From Dipteronia dyeriana (taxonomy: Eukaryota; Streptophyta; Magnoliopsida; Sapindales; Sapindaceae), in contig CM065298.1 in assembly GCA_032871835.1 (NCBI GenBank), forward strand, positions 13,025,096 through 13,089,095: a DNA stretch of 64,000 bases, written 5' to 3'. A model generated the notes under the pieces. That model was not told where the DNA came from and made no database searches. It worked only from the letters and a program-made list of their open reading frames with translations. The position numbers and the translations under genes were made by a program. Positions 22,922-35,261 of the stretch are shown here, in pieces. How positions within the stretch are numbered: position 1 is the stretch's first letter; each line of letters begins with the position of its first letter.

Positions 22922-24424
22922 TCAACGAGAGGCATGAGCCCCTATAGACCTACCAAGTCCAATGGACCTAGTTGCATCTACATGTGTAACATGGGCACTA
23001 AGGAAAGCTGGTTCATTCTTTCTAACCCACCTAGGTTCCACTTTATCATTTTTAATGGTCAAATACATGTTTCTAAGTTCCCTAGGTTCATGCAAACTTT
23101 CCCTAACATTCAACCATTTTTCTTTCATGCTCTCTAACCTACACCTCTTAATATATTTAAAACAATTTGGTCTTAAGTGACCAATCATACCATAAAAATG
23201 ACAAGTAGGTACAAAGTAAGAATTTATACCATTGCATTGTGATCTCATCCGGGCATCGCCATATTGTCGAGGTTGTCTTTGATGGTGCATCGGTTTGCTT
23301 CTCCTTGAAGCTTGAGCCGATTGGTGGCACCTTTGTGATCTAGTTTCATGAGGTGGTTGAGCCGGTTGATCTTGCCTCCTTGGTTGGTCATGCTTCTTGT
23401 GATCACCTTCTTTCCTCATAGTTGACTTGTTAGAGGAAATGATTGACCTCTTAAGGTCTTGTCATTTCTTAGATTGCCTAGGCTTTGATTGAGTTGCCAA
23501 GCCTTGTGTGGACTTTTCTTGAGTTAAGGATTTCTTGGATGAAGCTTTGCTTTTGCCTTAAGCTTGAGGTTGTTTGACTTTGGCCTTTCTTAATTCTTCA
23601 AGGCACCTCATCTATCTTTTCTTGACAATCTTCAAGAACTTTTCTTTATTGGCAATCTTTTCTTTCATTGCCTTCATCCGTTGGTGGCAATCTTCAATCT
23701 CTTTCTCAAATTTAGACACATCAACCATGTCCGTCTTCAAGGAGTCATCAATGGAGGTCTCATTCTCCATGGTCTTTAATTTGGAGATAAGAATGGAAAT
23801 GTCTTCCATTTGTTAATCCATGATCTCTTTGTACCGATGAAGTTGAATTTGACAATTTTTCTTGCTTTCTTCAAGGGTATGGATCTTTTCCTTCGAGGAA
23901 ATCTTCCACATTCTCAAAGTCTCATTCTCCTGGGAGAGCTCTTCATTTTTCTTCAAAGCTTTGAGAATTGTCATTTGAAACTCATTAATTGAGTCAATTT
24001 CCTCATCAAGGCATTTTCCTTAGTCACTTGTTGCCACACCAACCTTTTCCTCTATATTAGAGTCAAGATTCAAGACCATGTTGTCTTCATCAAAGTCTTC
24101 CATATAAGAAGCTCCATTGGCCGTGAAGTTAGGCACATGCCCTTCACTCTTCTTGAACAAGGTCTTCTTGTTTATCTCCATTTCTTTTGAGTTCATTTTC
24201 TTCTCCTCTTTAACATTAGAGGTCATACTCTTCTTGTGAGATTTTATGAATCTCCTAAATCTCTCAACCATGAGAGTCATCTCCTCATCGGAGTCATATT
24301 CCTCCCTCTCAATTTTGGAGGTCAAATCTCCCTCTAACATCTCAATTCCACTCGTGGTGTTTAATGAATGAGATGAATGCAAATGAATGCAACAATCATA
24401 TGCAACCAAATGCAAGACACACAA
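22922..24424 (-). pseudogene. Copia gag remnant
   Basis: The first block reads EEYDSDEEMTLMVERFRRFI, typical of the middle of SIRE-like copia gag. A coiled-coil-like block follows (23809-23612, KFEKEIEDCHQRMKAMKEKI). The last block (23419-22922) is rich in H, R and Q and holds a knuckle CHFYGMIGHLRPNCFKY in which the second cysteine of CxxC is tyrosine. It then reaches VRKNEPAFLSAHVTHVD, the place where protease should start. The N-terminal half of gag is missing: the first visible block starts only about 36 bp from the primer site. Frames are broken between blocks. It cannot form particles alone. Confidence 0.7.
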
Positions 24425-24460
24425 ATAAGAGCTTGGATCACCTAAGTATGTCTAGGCACA

Positions 24461-24473
24461 TGCTCTGATACCA
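24461..24473 (-). other. Primer-binding site (initiator methionine tRNA)
   Basis: Minus reading TGGTATCAGAGCA, two bases from the 5' LTR end. It is a perfect match to the usual plant copia primer site. Confidence 0.9.
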
Positions 24474-24475
24474 AT

Positions 24476-26650
24476 TGAAAGTTCCCTAATAACGCGTGTG
24501 TCTAATAACCTAGAGAGGGGGTGAATATGTTTTAATCAAGTCAATTACCAATGTTTCTTGATTAGTCAATATTCAAAATTCACCCAATAAAACAAACATA
24601 CAACAATAAGTGTAAAGTGCGGAAATATAAACAACACAAGATGTATACGTGGAAACCCTCCAAATGTGAAAAACCACGGACTGTTAAGTGCGCCACACTC
24701 GATCGCAGAAATCCACTATATGAGTAAAAGGGTTACACCCTCAAGTAATACTCGGACTCTCACTCTCGATAACCTCAGGCTATGGCCACTACCACTCACC
24801 ACTCTTGGTTCAATCCCTAGTGATATCCCCTGATCCATTACTCTTGGAGTGAGTACCTCCTACTCTACCCCTCGGGCCTTTTACAATGGATACCCGACCA
24901 ATTGCTTGCCAACCTACCCTTGGTTGCAAGACTTGACTTGCTTGTACAATTTCACCTAGAAGCCACAAGACTTTGACTATATGAAGAGTATATGGTCTAA
25001 ATGTACAATCAATGTGCTCAATGTAAAATATGTTAGACCAAACATACAATTCTTAACTAGGTGTAGATAATGCAATACAATAACTTAGTTATAAAAAAAA
25101 TGCCTACATGCCCATACATGAGGACTCAATTATATGCAAAAGGATTCTAATAACCTAATTGTCAATAAAAGTCCAACCAACACAAGTTATCATAACATAT
25201 AATCAAGGGCAATATTTTACAATCAATAAATGCAATCAATAAGGCATACACATAAATGCTCATAAACTAGACTAGATGCACAAAGTCAACCTAATCATCA
25301 ATTATGTATACATGAACATTCATGGATTAGCTATTTAGGCATAAATGACCTAATAATGCAAACTATCACAATACAAACCCCAAACATGTCATAATTTTAA
25401 TAAATATGCAATTAATATGACGAAATGCTAATTTAAGCAATAAATGACATGTCTTGGTAAGTTAGAACAATAAATGAACAACAATGGTGGTTTTACTTAC
25501 CAATCAATGAAAACCCATGCTTGGAATGATGCTTGAATGCAAGATGAAGATGAGTTTAGGGTTTGGAGAGTTAAAAACAAAACTTGAAGCTTTCTCTCTC
25601 TAATGGATGTTCTCTCACTCTACAAATGTATTCTTTGAGCTCTTAATAAGCAAGGAAGAAGAAAAAAACATATATATAAAAGCCCTACACAAAACGACAT
25701 CGTTTTAGACTTGGGAAACAAAGTCTCATCACGACCGTTGTGTGTGTCGCTGGCCAGGCAAGTTTCTAGGCTGCTATCTAGGCAGCATGGCATGGCTGGA
25801 CATTACCGTTGCCTAGGTCGCTGGCTAGGCATGTGCACCAAAAGCAATCTAGACCGCGGTACACGTTTGACAGCACAACAACTCGAGCTTTGAGAGACCC
25901 AAAACATGACCAAACGACATCCAAAACTTTCGTATAATATACCGTTGGAAAGGTATGGAAGTACAATTTCTACTCCAATTTTCAAAACTTGATTTGAATT
26001 TCTGTAGAAAAATTTTTGGTCATTTGAGTGACCAAATGTCAGAAACGGACAACAACAGAGTTGCCCTATTTTTGTGGTCACTTTGGAGATTTAAAAACCA
26101 ATTCAAACGGTCATGAAATATTATGAATAATTTATTGTTAGAAAGGTATGGGTATCTAGTTTGTACAAAAATTTTCAAAACTCATTTTGAATCATTTTAT
26201 AAAAAGAAATGGTCATAAGACCATACAAGGGTCAGTTTAGAAAAATATTTAAATCATTGAAATACACTATTTTGAAACTAGACACCTTACTCTATATAAC
26301 CAAACCAAGAGACGAATGAGACATTCCCATATGGTCACTCAATGCACTAAAACAGGCACACTATCGTGCAACCGCGAACAAAACACAATACCACACTTAA
26401 ATCTATAAATGAAGTGCAAGTGTGATTGTGAAAAGATGCACACATATAAACAATATCAACACAAATACAAGATCAACGAAGCATGCATGAGGTGTGTGTG
26501 TGCACCTAAACTCTTCAAGAGGCAAAGTCAAGTAAATATACCTTTTGCTCTTGAAGTCATGGAGATGCTTGGATGCTTTCCAACGAGGACCTAAGATACC
26601 CATTACATAATCATTCCCAATGTGGTGTGGTTTGTATCAAGGTCCTTACA
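24476..26650 (-). repeat. 5' LTR of the non-autonomous copia (2175 bp)
   Basis: On plus it runs TGAAAGTTCCC ... GGTCCTTACA. It has a single copy of the block duplicated in the partner and a short G run. Confidence 0.88.
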
Positions 26651-26880
26651 ATATTTAAATTTCTGGGTGCCTAATAAACTGATTTAATAAGTTTTTTTTT
26701 TAATTTTCTATTAATTTTTTAAAATTTAACAAAAAATGGAATTGAACCGGTCAAAACCGGGATTCGATACCGGAACCGGATTAACTAGAACAGATCCACC
26801 CCCGATTCAGATTTTGGTTCTGGTTTCGTTCGAAATCAAAATAGTCGGTTTCAAACCGGAACCATGGTCAGGTTTACCAT
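26651..26880 (+). mobile_element. 3' terminal region of the hAT element
   Basis: After the copia LTR the sequence becomes rich in 'ccggtt/aaccgg' words ('gaaccggtcaaaaccggg', 'tcaaaccggaaccatgg') and ends near 'ggtcaggttta'. Such subterminal repeats are usual near hAT ends. It lies on the same strand as, and downstream of, the hAT fragment at 18517-18930, so I take both as one transposon split by the copia insertion. Confidence 0.55.
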
Positions 26881-26908
26881 GTATGATGCAAGCAAAAACC
26901 TTATAGAG

Positions 26909-27463
26909 TTGATATTAAAAACCTCCCCTCACCTTTGAACTATTATTGGATGTATAATTACAAATGTTTTTATTTTAGAAACATCTCCTATGAACTAACA
27001 TTGTTAGCATTCTGTTAGTGGTGATTGAGTTTGACTACTAAAAGTCTTAAATAACAAAATTACAAATGAACCAAAAACGTTGAAAATGATTATTTGCTTG
27101 GATTTATATATAATAAAAAATAAATAAGTACATATTCTGATTTATTTTCAATGCTTTTGGATCATTTGTAATTTTGTTATTTTTAGAGATAAAATTGTCC
27201 ACAAAATAGCTTCTCATTTGCATGTTAAAATTCACGCCTTTTATATCATTTTATTAATTTGTTTGGTAAAAGTATGAGGGTATAATGATCAATTCAAGCA
27301 ATTGAAGCTTAAATAAACATTTTACATTTTTTAACGGTCAAACTCAATCGACATAAATGGAATGCTAACAGTGTTAGTCCATATGAGAGGTTTATAAAAT
27401 AAAATAATTTTGAACTATACATCCAATAAGATTTCAAAGGTGGGGGGAAGTTTTTAATATTAA
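26909..27463. mobile_element. Fold-back (long inverted repeat) element 1
   Basis: About 555 bp and palindromic over nearly its whole length. The left arm starts 'gatattaaaaacctcccc', the right arm ends 'aagtttttaatatta'. Internal pairs such as 'ttgttagcattc' / 'gaatgctaacagtg' and 'caaaattacaaatga' / 'tcatttgtaattttg' are in mirrored order. No ORF. It looks like a MITE with very long arms. Confidence 0.85.
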
Positions 27464-27498
27464 ACCAAAATTATATATCATCCACTTTTTTTTAAGGG

Positions 27499-28187
27499 TT
27501 AATATTAAAAATCTGTCATCACCTTTGAACTATTATTGGATGTATAATTAAAATTATTTTATTTTAGAAACATCCCCTATACACTAATATCGTTAATATT
27601 CCGTTTGTGTTGACTGAGTTTAACCGTTAAAAAGTCAAAAATATATATATTTAAACTTTAGTTGTATGAATTGAGTATTATACCCTCATACGTTTACTTA
27701 ATAAAAATTAATAAAATGATACAAAATATAAGAATGTTAGCTTGTAAAGTAGAAGTTACTATGGACAATTTTATCCCAAAAATAACAAAATTGCAAATAA
27801 ACCAAAAGCATTGAAAATAACTTTTTTGTGGAAATGTATTTATTTGTATTTTTTAAAATATCCAAACAAATACTCATTTTCAACGCTTTTGGTTCATTTA
27901 TAATTTTGTTATTTTAGGGATAAAATTGTCCACAAAATAACTTATCCTTTAGATAACATTATCATATTTTGTATCATTTTATTAATTTATTTGGTAAACG
28001 TATGAGGGTATAATGGTCAAATCATAAAATTGAAGCTTAAAAGGGATATTTTAATCTTTTTAACGGTCAAACTCAGTCAACATAAATAGAATGTTAACAG
28101 TTTTAGTTTACAGGGGAGATTTCTAACATAAAAACATTTAAAAATATACATCCAAAAATTAAATGTGAGGGAAGGTTTTTAATATTA
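27499..28187. mobile_element. Fold-back element 2, related to element 1
   Basis: About 690 bp with the same architecture and about 80-85% similar arms: left 'aatattaaaaatctg', right 'ggaaggtttttaatatt'. Only about 35 bp separate it from element 1, in the same orientation as far as a palindrome allows one to say. Confidence 0.82.
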
Positions 28188-28197
28188 TTCCATTTTT

Positions 28198-28385
28198 AAA
28201 AGTAGTTCCTTTTGCCGTTTTTTTTCCTTAAGAAATGGATCGATCAGTAGATCACTACCATACATTTTTTTTTTTATAAAGATAAAAAAATCCCTTAAAA
28301 AGTTATTTAATCACCCACCAACAAGTAACAACCTTGAATCACGATGAATTGCTATGCAGGGACCCTGCACGATGCGAGCAAAAAA
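28198..28385 (+). repeat. Dispersed ~200-bp repeat copy
   Basis: Begins 'agtagttccttttgcc' and ends with the hairpin 'gcagggaccctgc' and 'acgatgcgagcaaaaa'. It abuts the left LTR of the 2.7-kb copia; the next copy abuts the right one. Confidence 0.8.
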
Positions 28386-28869
28386 CTTAAATGAAATAAC
28401 AGACGCAATAAATAATAAAAACAAAGATGAGAGAGAGAGACGAGTGAGCCTGTGTTGATTTATTTAGCTTCAGCTGATCTACATCCTCTTTACAAATGAA
28501 ATGAGAACATATATATAGACATATTACACTCTCTCATTTGCTTTAGTCATCACCATATAATGCTTGCATGCTTGACATGTGGAAATCCACTTGTAAGCTT
28601 ATCGTGGAAGCCACTATTTCTATAACACTCCCATTTGGATTCTACAATTTATATTTTAATTTGTTAGGAAAAAGCCAGTGGGATAAAATCCTTAGCAAAA
28701 ATATATACAATGATCTTCTGGATCATGTTATATAGAACGTGTTCAGAACTGCCTCATTAAAACCTTTTCGGTAAAATCCGATAAAGGACAAAGAGTACAG
28801 TATGTCCATTCAAATTTTGCTCCCCCTGATTGAGCTCTCCCCCTGAACAAAACTTTAATATCAATCCTG

Positions 28870-29889
28870 TAATTTACAAAGCTGACGCATGCCAATTCTA
28901 CATACCGGTTTCTCAAAAGTTGATGTAGGTAATGTTTTGGTAAACAAATCTACAAGATTATCTGTAGACCGAATTTGTTTAACATCGATCTGTCAGTTTT
29001 GTTGAAGTTCATGAGTATAGAAAAATTTAGGAGAAATATGTTTGGTTCTATCTCCTTTAATATTTCCTCCTCTAACTTGAGCAGTACAAGCCGCATTATC
29101 TTTAAATATCGGTGTCGGCATTTATATAGATAATGAGAATCCACATGTCTTTTGAATAAAATGAATAATTGACCTTAGCCAAACATATTCTCGATTTGTT
29201 TCATGAAGTGCAAGAATCTCCAAATGATTAGAGGATGTAGCAACAATAGTTTGCTTTGTGGAGCGTCAGAAGATTGTTGTGCTATTATATGTGAAAACAT
29301 ATCCCGTTTGTGAACGAGCTTTATGGGATCAGACAGATATCCGGCATCACCATAACCAAGTAAATATGAAAAATTGTTAGATTTTAAATAAAATAATCCT
29401 AAATCTTTTGTTCCACGAAGGTAATGAAAAAAATGTTTAACCTCATTCCAATGTCTTCGAGTTGGTGCTGAATTAAATATAGCAAGCAAATTTACTGAAA
29501 ATACAATGTCTGGTCTAGTACATTAAGCCAGATATAACAAGACACCAATTGCATTAAGATATGGTACTTCAGGACAAAGTATATTTTCACCATCTTCAAG
29601 TGGTCAGAATGAATATTTCTTAGGATCAAGAATTCTAACAACCATAGAAGTACTGAATGGATGAGCATTATCCATATGAAATCTTTTTAGACTCTTTTCA
29701 ATGTATGTAGATTGATGGATAAGTGTTCCATTTGATTTATGTTCAATCTCTAGACCGAGACAATATTTTGTCTCTCCCAGGTCTTTCATTTCAAATTCCT
29801 TTTTTAAATATTCAGCAGTTTTCAGGAGCTCTTATGGAGTTTCAATTAAATTCATATCATCAACATAAACTGCTATGATATAAAACGTT
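28870..29889 (-). pseudogene. Copia reverse transcriptase-RNase H remnant
   Basis: It begins around YIIAVYVDDMNLIETP, with the catalytic YVDD, then KKEFEMKDLGETKYCLGLEI, the RNase H lead-in SAPTRRHWNEVKHFFHYLRG and GYGDAGYLSDP. The tail near 29100-28950 continues in shifted frames. Several stops are seen, including one soon after YVDD (ETP-stop-ELLK). Confidence 0.85.
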
Positions 29890-30350
29890 TGAAATATCAT
29901 GTTTGAGTCATGAAATGTTGCAAACGTTTTTTCTAACATATCATTTTCTGTTACCTCATGACCACACAATTTTAGCTGTGTAGAGATTTTGAACAAAGCA
30001 GAATTATATTTAGATACTGACCTATAGTCTTTAAAACGTAAATGTTGCCACTGATACTTGGCATTTGGTAATGCAACATTGGGTTGGTTATCAAATCAGT
30101 CTTTTAACTCTTGCCATAGAACTTCTGGTTCTGTTACAGTTAGGTATTAGGCAATCGGATCCTTATGCAGATGGCGACAAATAATAACTATAGCAGTGGA
30201 CTTGTCTTGTTCAGTTTCCTATGCCCCATCTTCAATGGTGTAATACAGGCCTTCTGATTTTAAAAATAATTTGGTGTCAATCACCCATGACATGTAGTTG
30301 TCCCCAAACACTTCTAGTGCAACAAATTTCAAGCTTGCAAGTTTTGACAT
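29890..30350 (-). pseudogene. Copia gag remnant fused to reverse transcriptase
   Basis: The start at 30350 reads MSKLASLKFVALEVFG and continues NYMSWVIDTKLFLKSEG, then YQWQHLRFKDYRSVSKYNSA and STQLKLCGHEVTENDMLE, the usual order in this copia gag type. The frame passes FATFHDSNMIF and runs on into IIAVYVDD of reverse transcriptase without a new start. In-frame stops occur at about four places. The fusion removes roughly the whole central pol. Confidence 0.8.
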
Positions 30351-31128
30351 TTGTATAGCTTCTGGTTATCTGAAAATTAGAATCGGGGTCAGAACTTTTG
30401 GTTTGATAAAGACTCGAGACTTTTAAATCTTCACATATATAAAGAAATATATGTAAATAAATAAATCCTGAAGTTTCAGGTTCCAGTAATGATAAATAAA
30501 TCCATAAACTTTAGGTTTTTTGATGAATGACCAAACTGTTTAAATAAAAATTACGAAATAATAAATAAAATGTGATAAAGTAAATTACGCAAAAGTAAAT
30601 AAAATGGGAGAAAGTAAATTGCGTAAAATTAAATAAATAAGAGAAACTAAATCGCGTAAAAGTAAATAAAATACGAGAAACTAAATTCAGAACTGTAGGT
30701 TCTGGTATTGATAAATAAAAATCTAGAAACTTCAGGTTTTAGTAATAATAAATTCAGAAGCTTCGATTCTGAAAATAAATTTAGGAACTTCAAATTTTAG
30801 TGTAAATAAAATTCAAAATCTTCAGGTTCTAAAAATAACTATAACGTATTGATAACGTGTTATAAATCGAATGAAATAACAAATGAAATAAATAATAAAA
30901 CAAAGATGGGAGAGAGAGAGAGACGGGATAGCTTTTGTTGATTTATTTAGCTTCAGCTAATCTACATCCTCTTTACAAATTAAATGAGAACATATATATA
31001 CACATATTACACTATCTCTCAAATGCCTTAGTCATTACCCTGTAATGTTTGCATGCTTGACATGTGGAAATCCACTTGTAAACTCATCGGGGAAGCCACT
31101 GTTTCTTTAACACTCTTTATGTTTTTAA

Positions 31129-31535
31129 AGATAGTTCCTCTTGCCAGACTTTTTTATTTATTTAATTAAGAAATGGGAGGAATCAGTGGATCAGCATTCA
31201 GCACCATATACTTTTTTAAAATTTCTTTATATATATAATCCTTCAAAAAATTTATTTAATCTCCCACCAACAACCAAGAATCACGATGAATTTCATTCGG
31301 ACCGACTAATATGCAGGGACCCTGCATGATGCGAGAAAAAAAATTGTACAAGGAATTCAATATCAGAGTTTATAGAAGCCTGACTGATGAGAGGGCATAA
31401 TGGTAATTTTATAATTAATTTAAAAAATATTAATTATTTAATTTAATAAATAATATTTATTAATAAAATAATGGAAATCTTTTATCCTCTCCCACCAATG
31501 ATCTTATCCATTAAAAAAATTAAAAAATTAAACAA
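31129..31535 (+). repeat. Dispersed repeat copy plus extension
   Basis: The repeat proper runs 31129-31342, with hairpin 'gcagggaccctgc'. The extension 31349-31535 matches 1360-1530. Confidence 0.75.
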
Positions 31536-32059
31536 TAGACAAAAAAAAAAAGAAAAAGATCTGGACTTTTTTTATTTGGAATGAGACCCTAAATTCATCC
31601 CACCACGTAAATCACCCAAACATCCAAACCCATCAATCAAGCCACCCTCTCCAAACACCCAACAACCAAAACCACCCAAAAGTCCAAAAGTCCTCCACGA
31701 AATCAATCCCAATTGCCCCTCCCACCATCAATTGGCATTTGGCGATCAAACTCTAACAAGTTCAAACCAGAAGCAACGACTATGACAACGTCGACCATAA
31801 ATGACAACGACGACCAAAAGCGCAACTGATCAGGTCACGACAACACTAGATTTTGGGTCCCCTTCCTATGTTTATTGTTCAATTCTCAGGGTAAAATCAA
31901 ATGTTTGATTGCTCGATTGAGTGTTTTTTTAGGTTTTTAGTACCAAGAGCATAAATGGATGAACAAAATTGAAGTTGGGATCTTAAACGGCTCAAAACGG
32001 GAAGTTGGACTCGAAGTGGCGGACTGTCGTGGTCATGGTGTGTCTCCTGGACAACCGCG
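31536..32059. other. No gene seen
   Basis: This stretch starts C/A-rich ('accacccaaaagtcc') and then is mixed. I see no domain, RNA gene or repeat partner in the window. Confidence 0.5.
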
Positions 32060-33290
32060 TGTTAGGTTTTAGATTATGTTGGTATAAATTTCATATCAAA
32101 ATGATGTTTACTTGTAATGATTTAGTTGTTTAGATTCATGATGATTCAAGCTTCAGATAAGGAATAAGGGTATGACTTGTGATACTTTTGAACTATTTAG
32201 TAGTTCTCAAGTTGATAGTCATGTGAATAACACAAGTAATCTTCCGGATTGGGCTATACAATTGAAGAAGAAGGTTGATGAACTTGGTGCAATAGTTGTT
32301 AAACAATATGCTAGGATTAAAAAAGTTGGATGAGTGCATTGCTTCAAGCTCAAGACCACCACTCAAGCATTATGTTAGATCGACTACTCGTACGACTTTC
32401 TTTGATGAAATAAGTGGATAGTATTTGATCTTTGAGGGACATTTATTAACCTTTTAGGGTCATTTCATTTCAAAAAGAGGGAGAAAGAGTATATACTAGT
32501 TGCTTAGTTTCTTTTTATGTTGTTTTGTGAACTTTTGAACTTAATGGCTTGTAATAATTAGTCTTGAGTTTTGGTTAAGAATTTTTATGATTTGGCATGT
32601 ATTGAGGGGGAGATACATGTATTTGTGGACTTTAATTGTATATTCTTATCCATACCATATGTTGCCATTTGTTATTTTCTCTTGTATATGCATCGTGCTT
32701 TAGATGATTTGTAGGTTGCTTCAAGAGAAGATTAAGATGAAGCTCAAGAGTTGATGAAGATTAGTTCTAGGAATCTTACTCATTGTAATGTGAGGGAGTG
32801 ATTTTGTAAACTATCTCCATTTTTATATTTGTAGTAAATGTATAGGTGTTTTGATATGAAATTTTGCCAAAGGGGGAGATTGTTAGGTTTTAGATTATGT
32901 TGGCATAAATTTCCTATCAAAATGATGTTTATTTGTAATGATTTAGTTGTTTAGGTTCATGATGGTTCAAGCTCAAAGAAGGAATAACAACTAGTCAAAG
33001 CAAGTACAAAGTCTTCAAATAGAAAAGATGTTATATGGTTTTACAAAGGTATATTAAGAACTTATCTTTCTCTTACAAGACTTAGGTACACATACACAAT
33101 TCATTCATATGTGTTCCTACATCGTTGTGCCCCATTTACAACACATTCACACACTTGAAGATGAATGCTCATGTATTGTTATGAAAATAACATGTTTGAA
33201 AAATACATGATTGGAGACTATTTCCATGTAGTTTGTATTCTAGTGTGAATTATGTTTGTATGTGTAAATGCTTGTATAACATGGATATTG
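32060..33290 (+). mobile_element. Partial Ty1/copia element, 3' end and LTR pieces
   Basis: 'tgttaggttttagattatg' occurs at 32060 and again at 32881. The second copy directly follows a polypurine tract 'caaagggggagat' (32868-32880), so it starts a 3' LTR. The first is a short remnant (~110 bp) of another LTR start. The sequence between (32170-32867) holds the non-coding 3' internal part, including 'gagggggagatacatg'. The 3' LTR is cut near 33290. No gag or pol is present. Confidence 0.65.
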
Positions 33291-33648
33291 AACTTAATTA
33301 TATTATTTGTCATTAATTATCAAGTTTTTTAACTAATTGTGACAATTATTTTTTAAAAGTTTCAGTTGAACAAAATATAATGATAAATAGTAAAATTTAT
33401 CACAAAATAATACCAATTGTGATATATTTAAAATTTGTCACATTAAAATGTGTTACTATAGATCACTTTTTGTGCAGTGAATACCATATGAAGAATAACC
33501 TTAATCAATTAAAAATCAAAATCGATATAAAAACTGTTGTTCTAACAACTTCAACCACTATATATTTTCAAAGATTATTCCTTTTGCCATATATTTTTTC
33601 TTCCTCTAGGAAATGGGTGGATCAGTGGATCGCCACCTTATCTATTTG
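33290..33648 (+). repeat. Duplicate of the 300-717 segment
   Basis: About 90% similar to 300-717 by eye, including 'gtgcagtgaatacc' and the first 77 bp of the dispersed repeat. The match stops abruptly after 'accttatctattt', where gypsy sequence begins. Confidence 0.75.
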
Positions 33649-34616
33649 GAGGCCCACCTGCCACTTGCACAACCACTTCAGTTGTGGCCTTTATTTGAGT
33701 AGAGCCAACAGGGATGTCTTCCACCTTTGCTATGCCAGCATGGATCACCACCCTCATCAGGGTTGGGTCAACCAGGGTATCTCCCTTTTCTACCAACCAG
33801 TATGAACCTCCCCCTCATTGGTAGTTTCAGTCTGGTACAGTACCTCTTTAGCAGGTCCATATGGAGAGGTAGGAGAAGCTCCCTCTTTGGATTGATCCTC
33901 TGATGCAACATGAGACTTTGGAACATGGTCTACTTCAGTAACCCAAGACTAGCCAGCTACGGTGGGAGCATACACATCCATCTCAGCAGCTTTTTTCTTG
34001 ATCCCTTCCATTTTCCATCCATCAATAACACTTAAGGGGAGAGGTAGATCTTGATCTACCTGGTAGGTTGTAAAAAAAATAGCCATCCTCATTGGCTTGC
34101 ACGAGCTCGGCCTTATCAGTATCAACTTGCTCCCAAAGATTATCATACCGATAGCTTATCTCCATTCGTACCGGGCCGTTCAATGCCCTAGTGAGCCATC
34201 GATGTCCCGGTCCATTCTGGGAGCACCCAGAGGTCTCGATTCGCTCACAGTGGGGTTTCGAGCTCCATTATAATTATTGAAGATTCTTATCTACCCCAAA
34301 CAGGCCTCTAAACCATTTACATCACTTGGGGACTAAGAGCTCATTATTCTCTCTAGTACCCCTATGAAAGAGGCGGTAACCCCAACGTGGGATGATTTCT
34401 CCTAGTGACTAGTTCGTAATGAAAAATGTCTTTTAGGGAAGGTCACTCTATCATCCACACCCATTACTCAAATCGTTGCGAGAGATTCTACTCGTAAAAA
34501 AGCTCTTAAAGCGAGACTGGTTACCAATAAGAAACGACATGCAAAATTCTTCAAGCAGTACAAGATCATGACTTTAACCCCAATTATGTACCGGTGTTAA
34601 AGTCAGGGGGGACTTC
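33649..34616 (+). mobile_element. 3' internal end of a Tat/Ogre-like gypsy element
   Basis: No recognisable domain. Orientation is given by the polypurine tract 'agtcaggggggacttc' (34601-34616) immediately before an LTR start. The 5' part of the element is missing: the left edge abuts the truncated dispersed repeat. A minus-strand open frame at 33949-34146 shows no clear family. Confidence 0.5.
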
Positions 34617-35261
34617 TGTTAATAGCTAAATTTGGTTAGGGATCAAAGGGGAATTTTCCACTTCCCTGCTTTTATACAAGGGTCCAAATTCGGGCTTATG
34701 TAATGGGGTATCAAGGTCCCCGAGGTCGAGCTACCACGCGATCCTGTAAGAGCAAGATAAGGCCGCCCATACTATCTGAGCATCTTGCACATATCCAGGC
34801 TCACCAAATAAAGTTCGCGTGACCATGTCAAGCTCCTTACACTAGGATAGGAGCCCGAAGCTAGGTCAACGTGGGAAGACCTGGGTTCTTCTAGGTCAAG
34901 GTATCTTACGACCTCATTTGGAGTGTGCTACCATCTCGACTTTCACCAAGAGACCTTTAGGGTGTCAAACTAGTCTTGCAATGCTTTCCCTCTTCGCCGA
35001 GGTATAATCTCAACCTATCCAAGCAGGTAGGATGAAGCCCGTAAAGCTTCGTTATCACCAAAAAGTGCCAACACGATTAGGTTAAGCTTCAAAAACGGTC
35101 CAGTCCAGTAACAAGAGCGGTACTCGAGCGTACCTCGACACCAGATATACCAAGCGGGTAACCTCCATAAAGTACCTCGCCAAAGTGACATACAAAACCA
35201 TAGTTCTCCTCCAAATAGCGTGGGAAGAGATGGTTGACTTTCATGACATTTACGATACCTT

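Larger units (their letters stand above)
19182..26650 (-). mobile_element. Non-autonomous Ty1/copia element (gag remnant only)
   Basis: It is bounded by long LTRs (19182-21590 and 24476-26650, about 95% similar by eye) and carries a perfect methionine-tRNA primer site (24461-24473) and polypurine tract (21591-21602), both on minus. The internal 2.9 kb has only a decayed gag-type region; protease, integrase and reverse transcriptase are absent. The flanking pentamers are TTATT and ATATT, one mismatch from a 5-bp target duplication. It sits inside the 3' part of a hAT element. Long LTRs with a gag of the kind having a CHxCGxxGHxRPxCF knuckle suggest a SIRE-like relative. Confidence 0.85.
28392..31112 (-). 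mobile_element. Internally deleted Ty1/copia element (2.7 kb)
   Basis: Short LTRs lie at 28392-28627 (236 bp) and 30872-31112 (241 bp), about 90% similar by eye, each ending ...TAACA on plus. On minus, after the 5' LTR, comes 'aacacgttatcaatacg', the leader start seen in many plant copia families. The polypurine tract 'ccaaatgggag' (28638-28628) precedes the 3' LTR. Gag is joined to the catalytic part of reverse transcriptase; gag knuckle, protease and integrase are absent. It lies between two units of the dispersed repeat. No target duplication is obvious. Confidence 0.85.
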
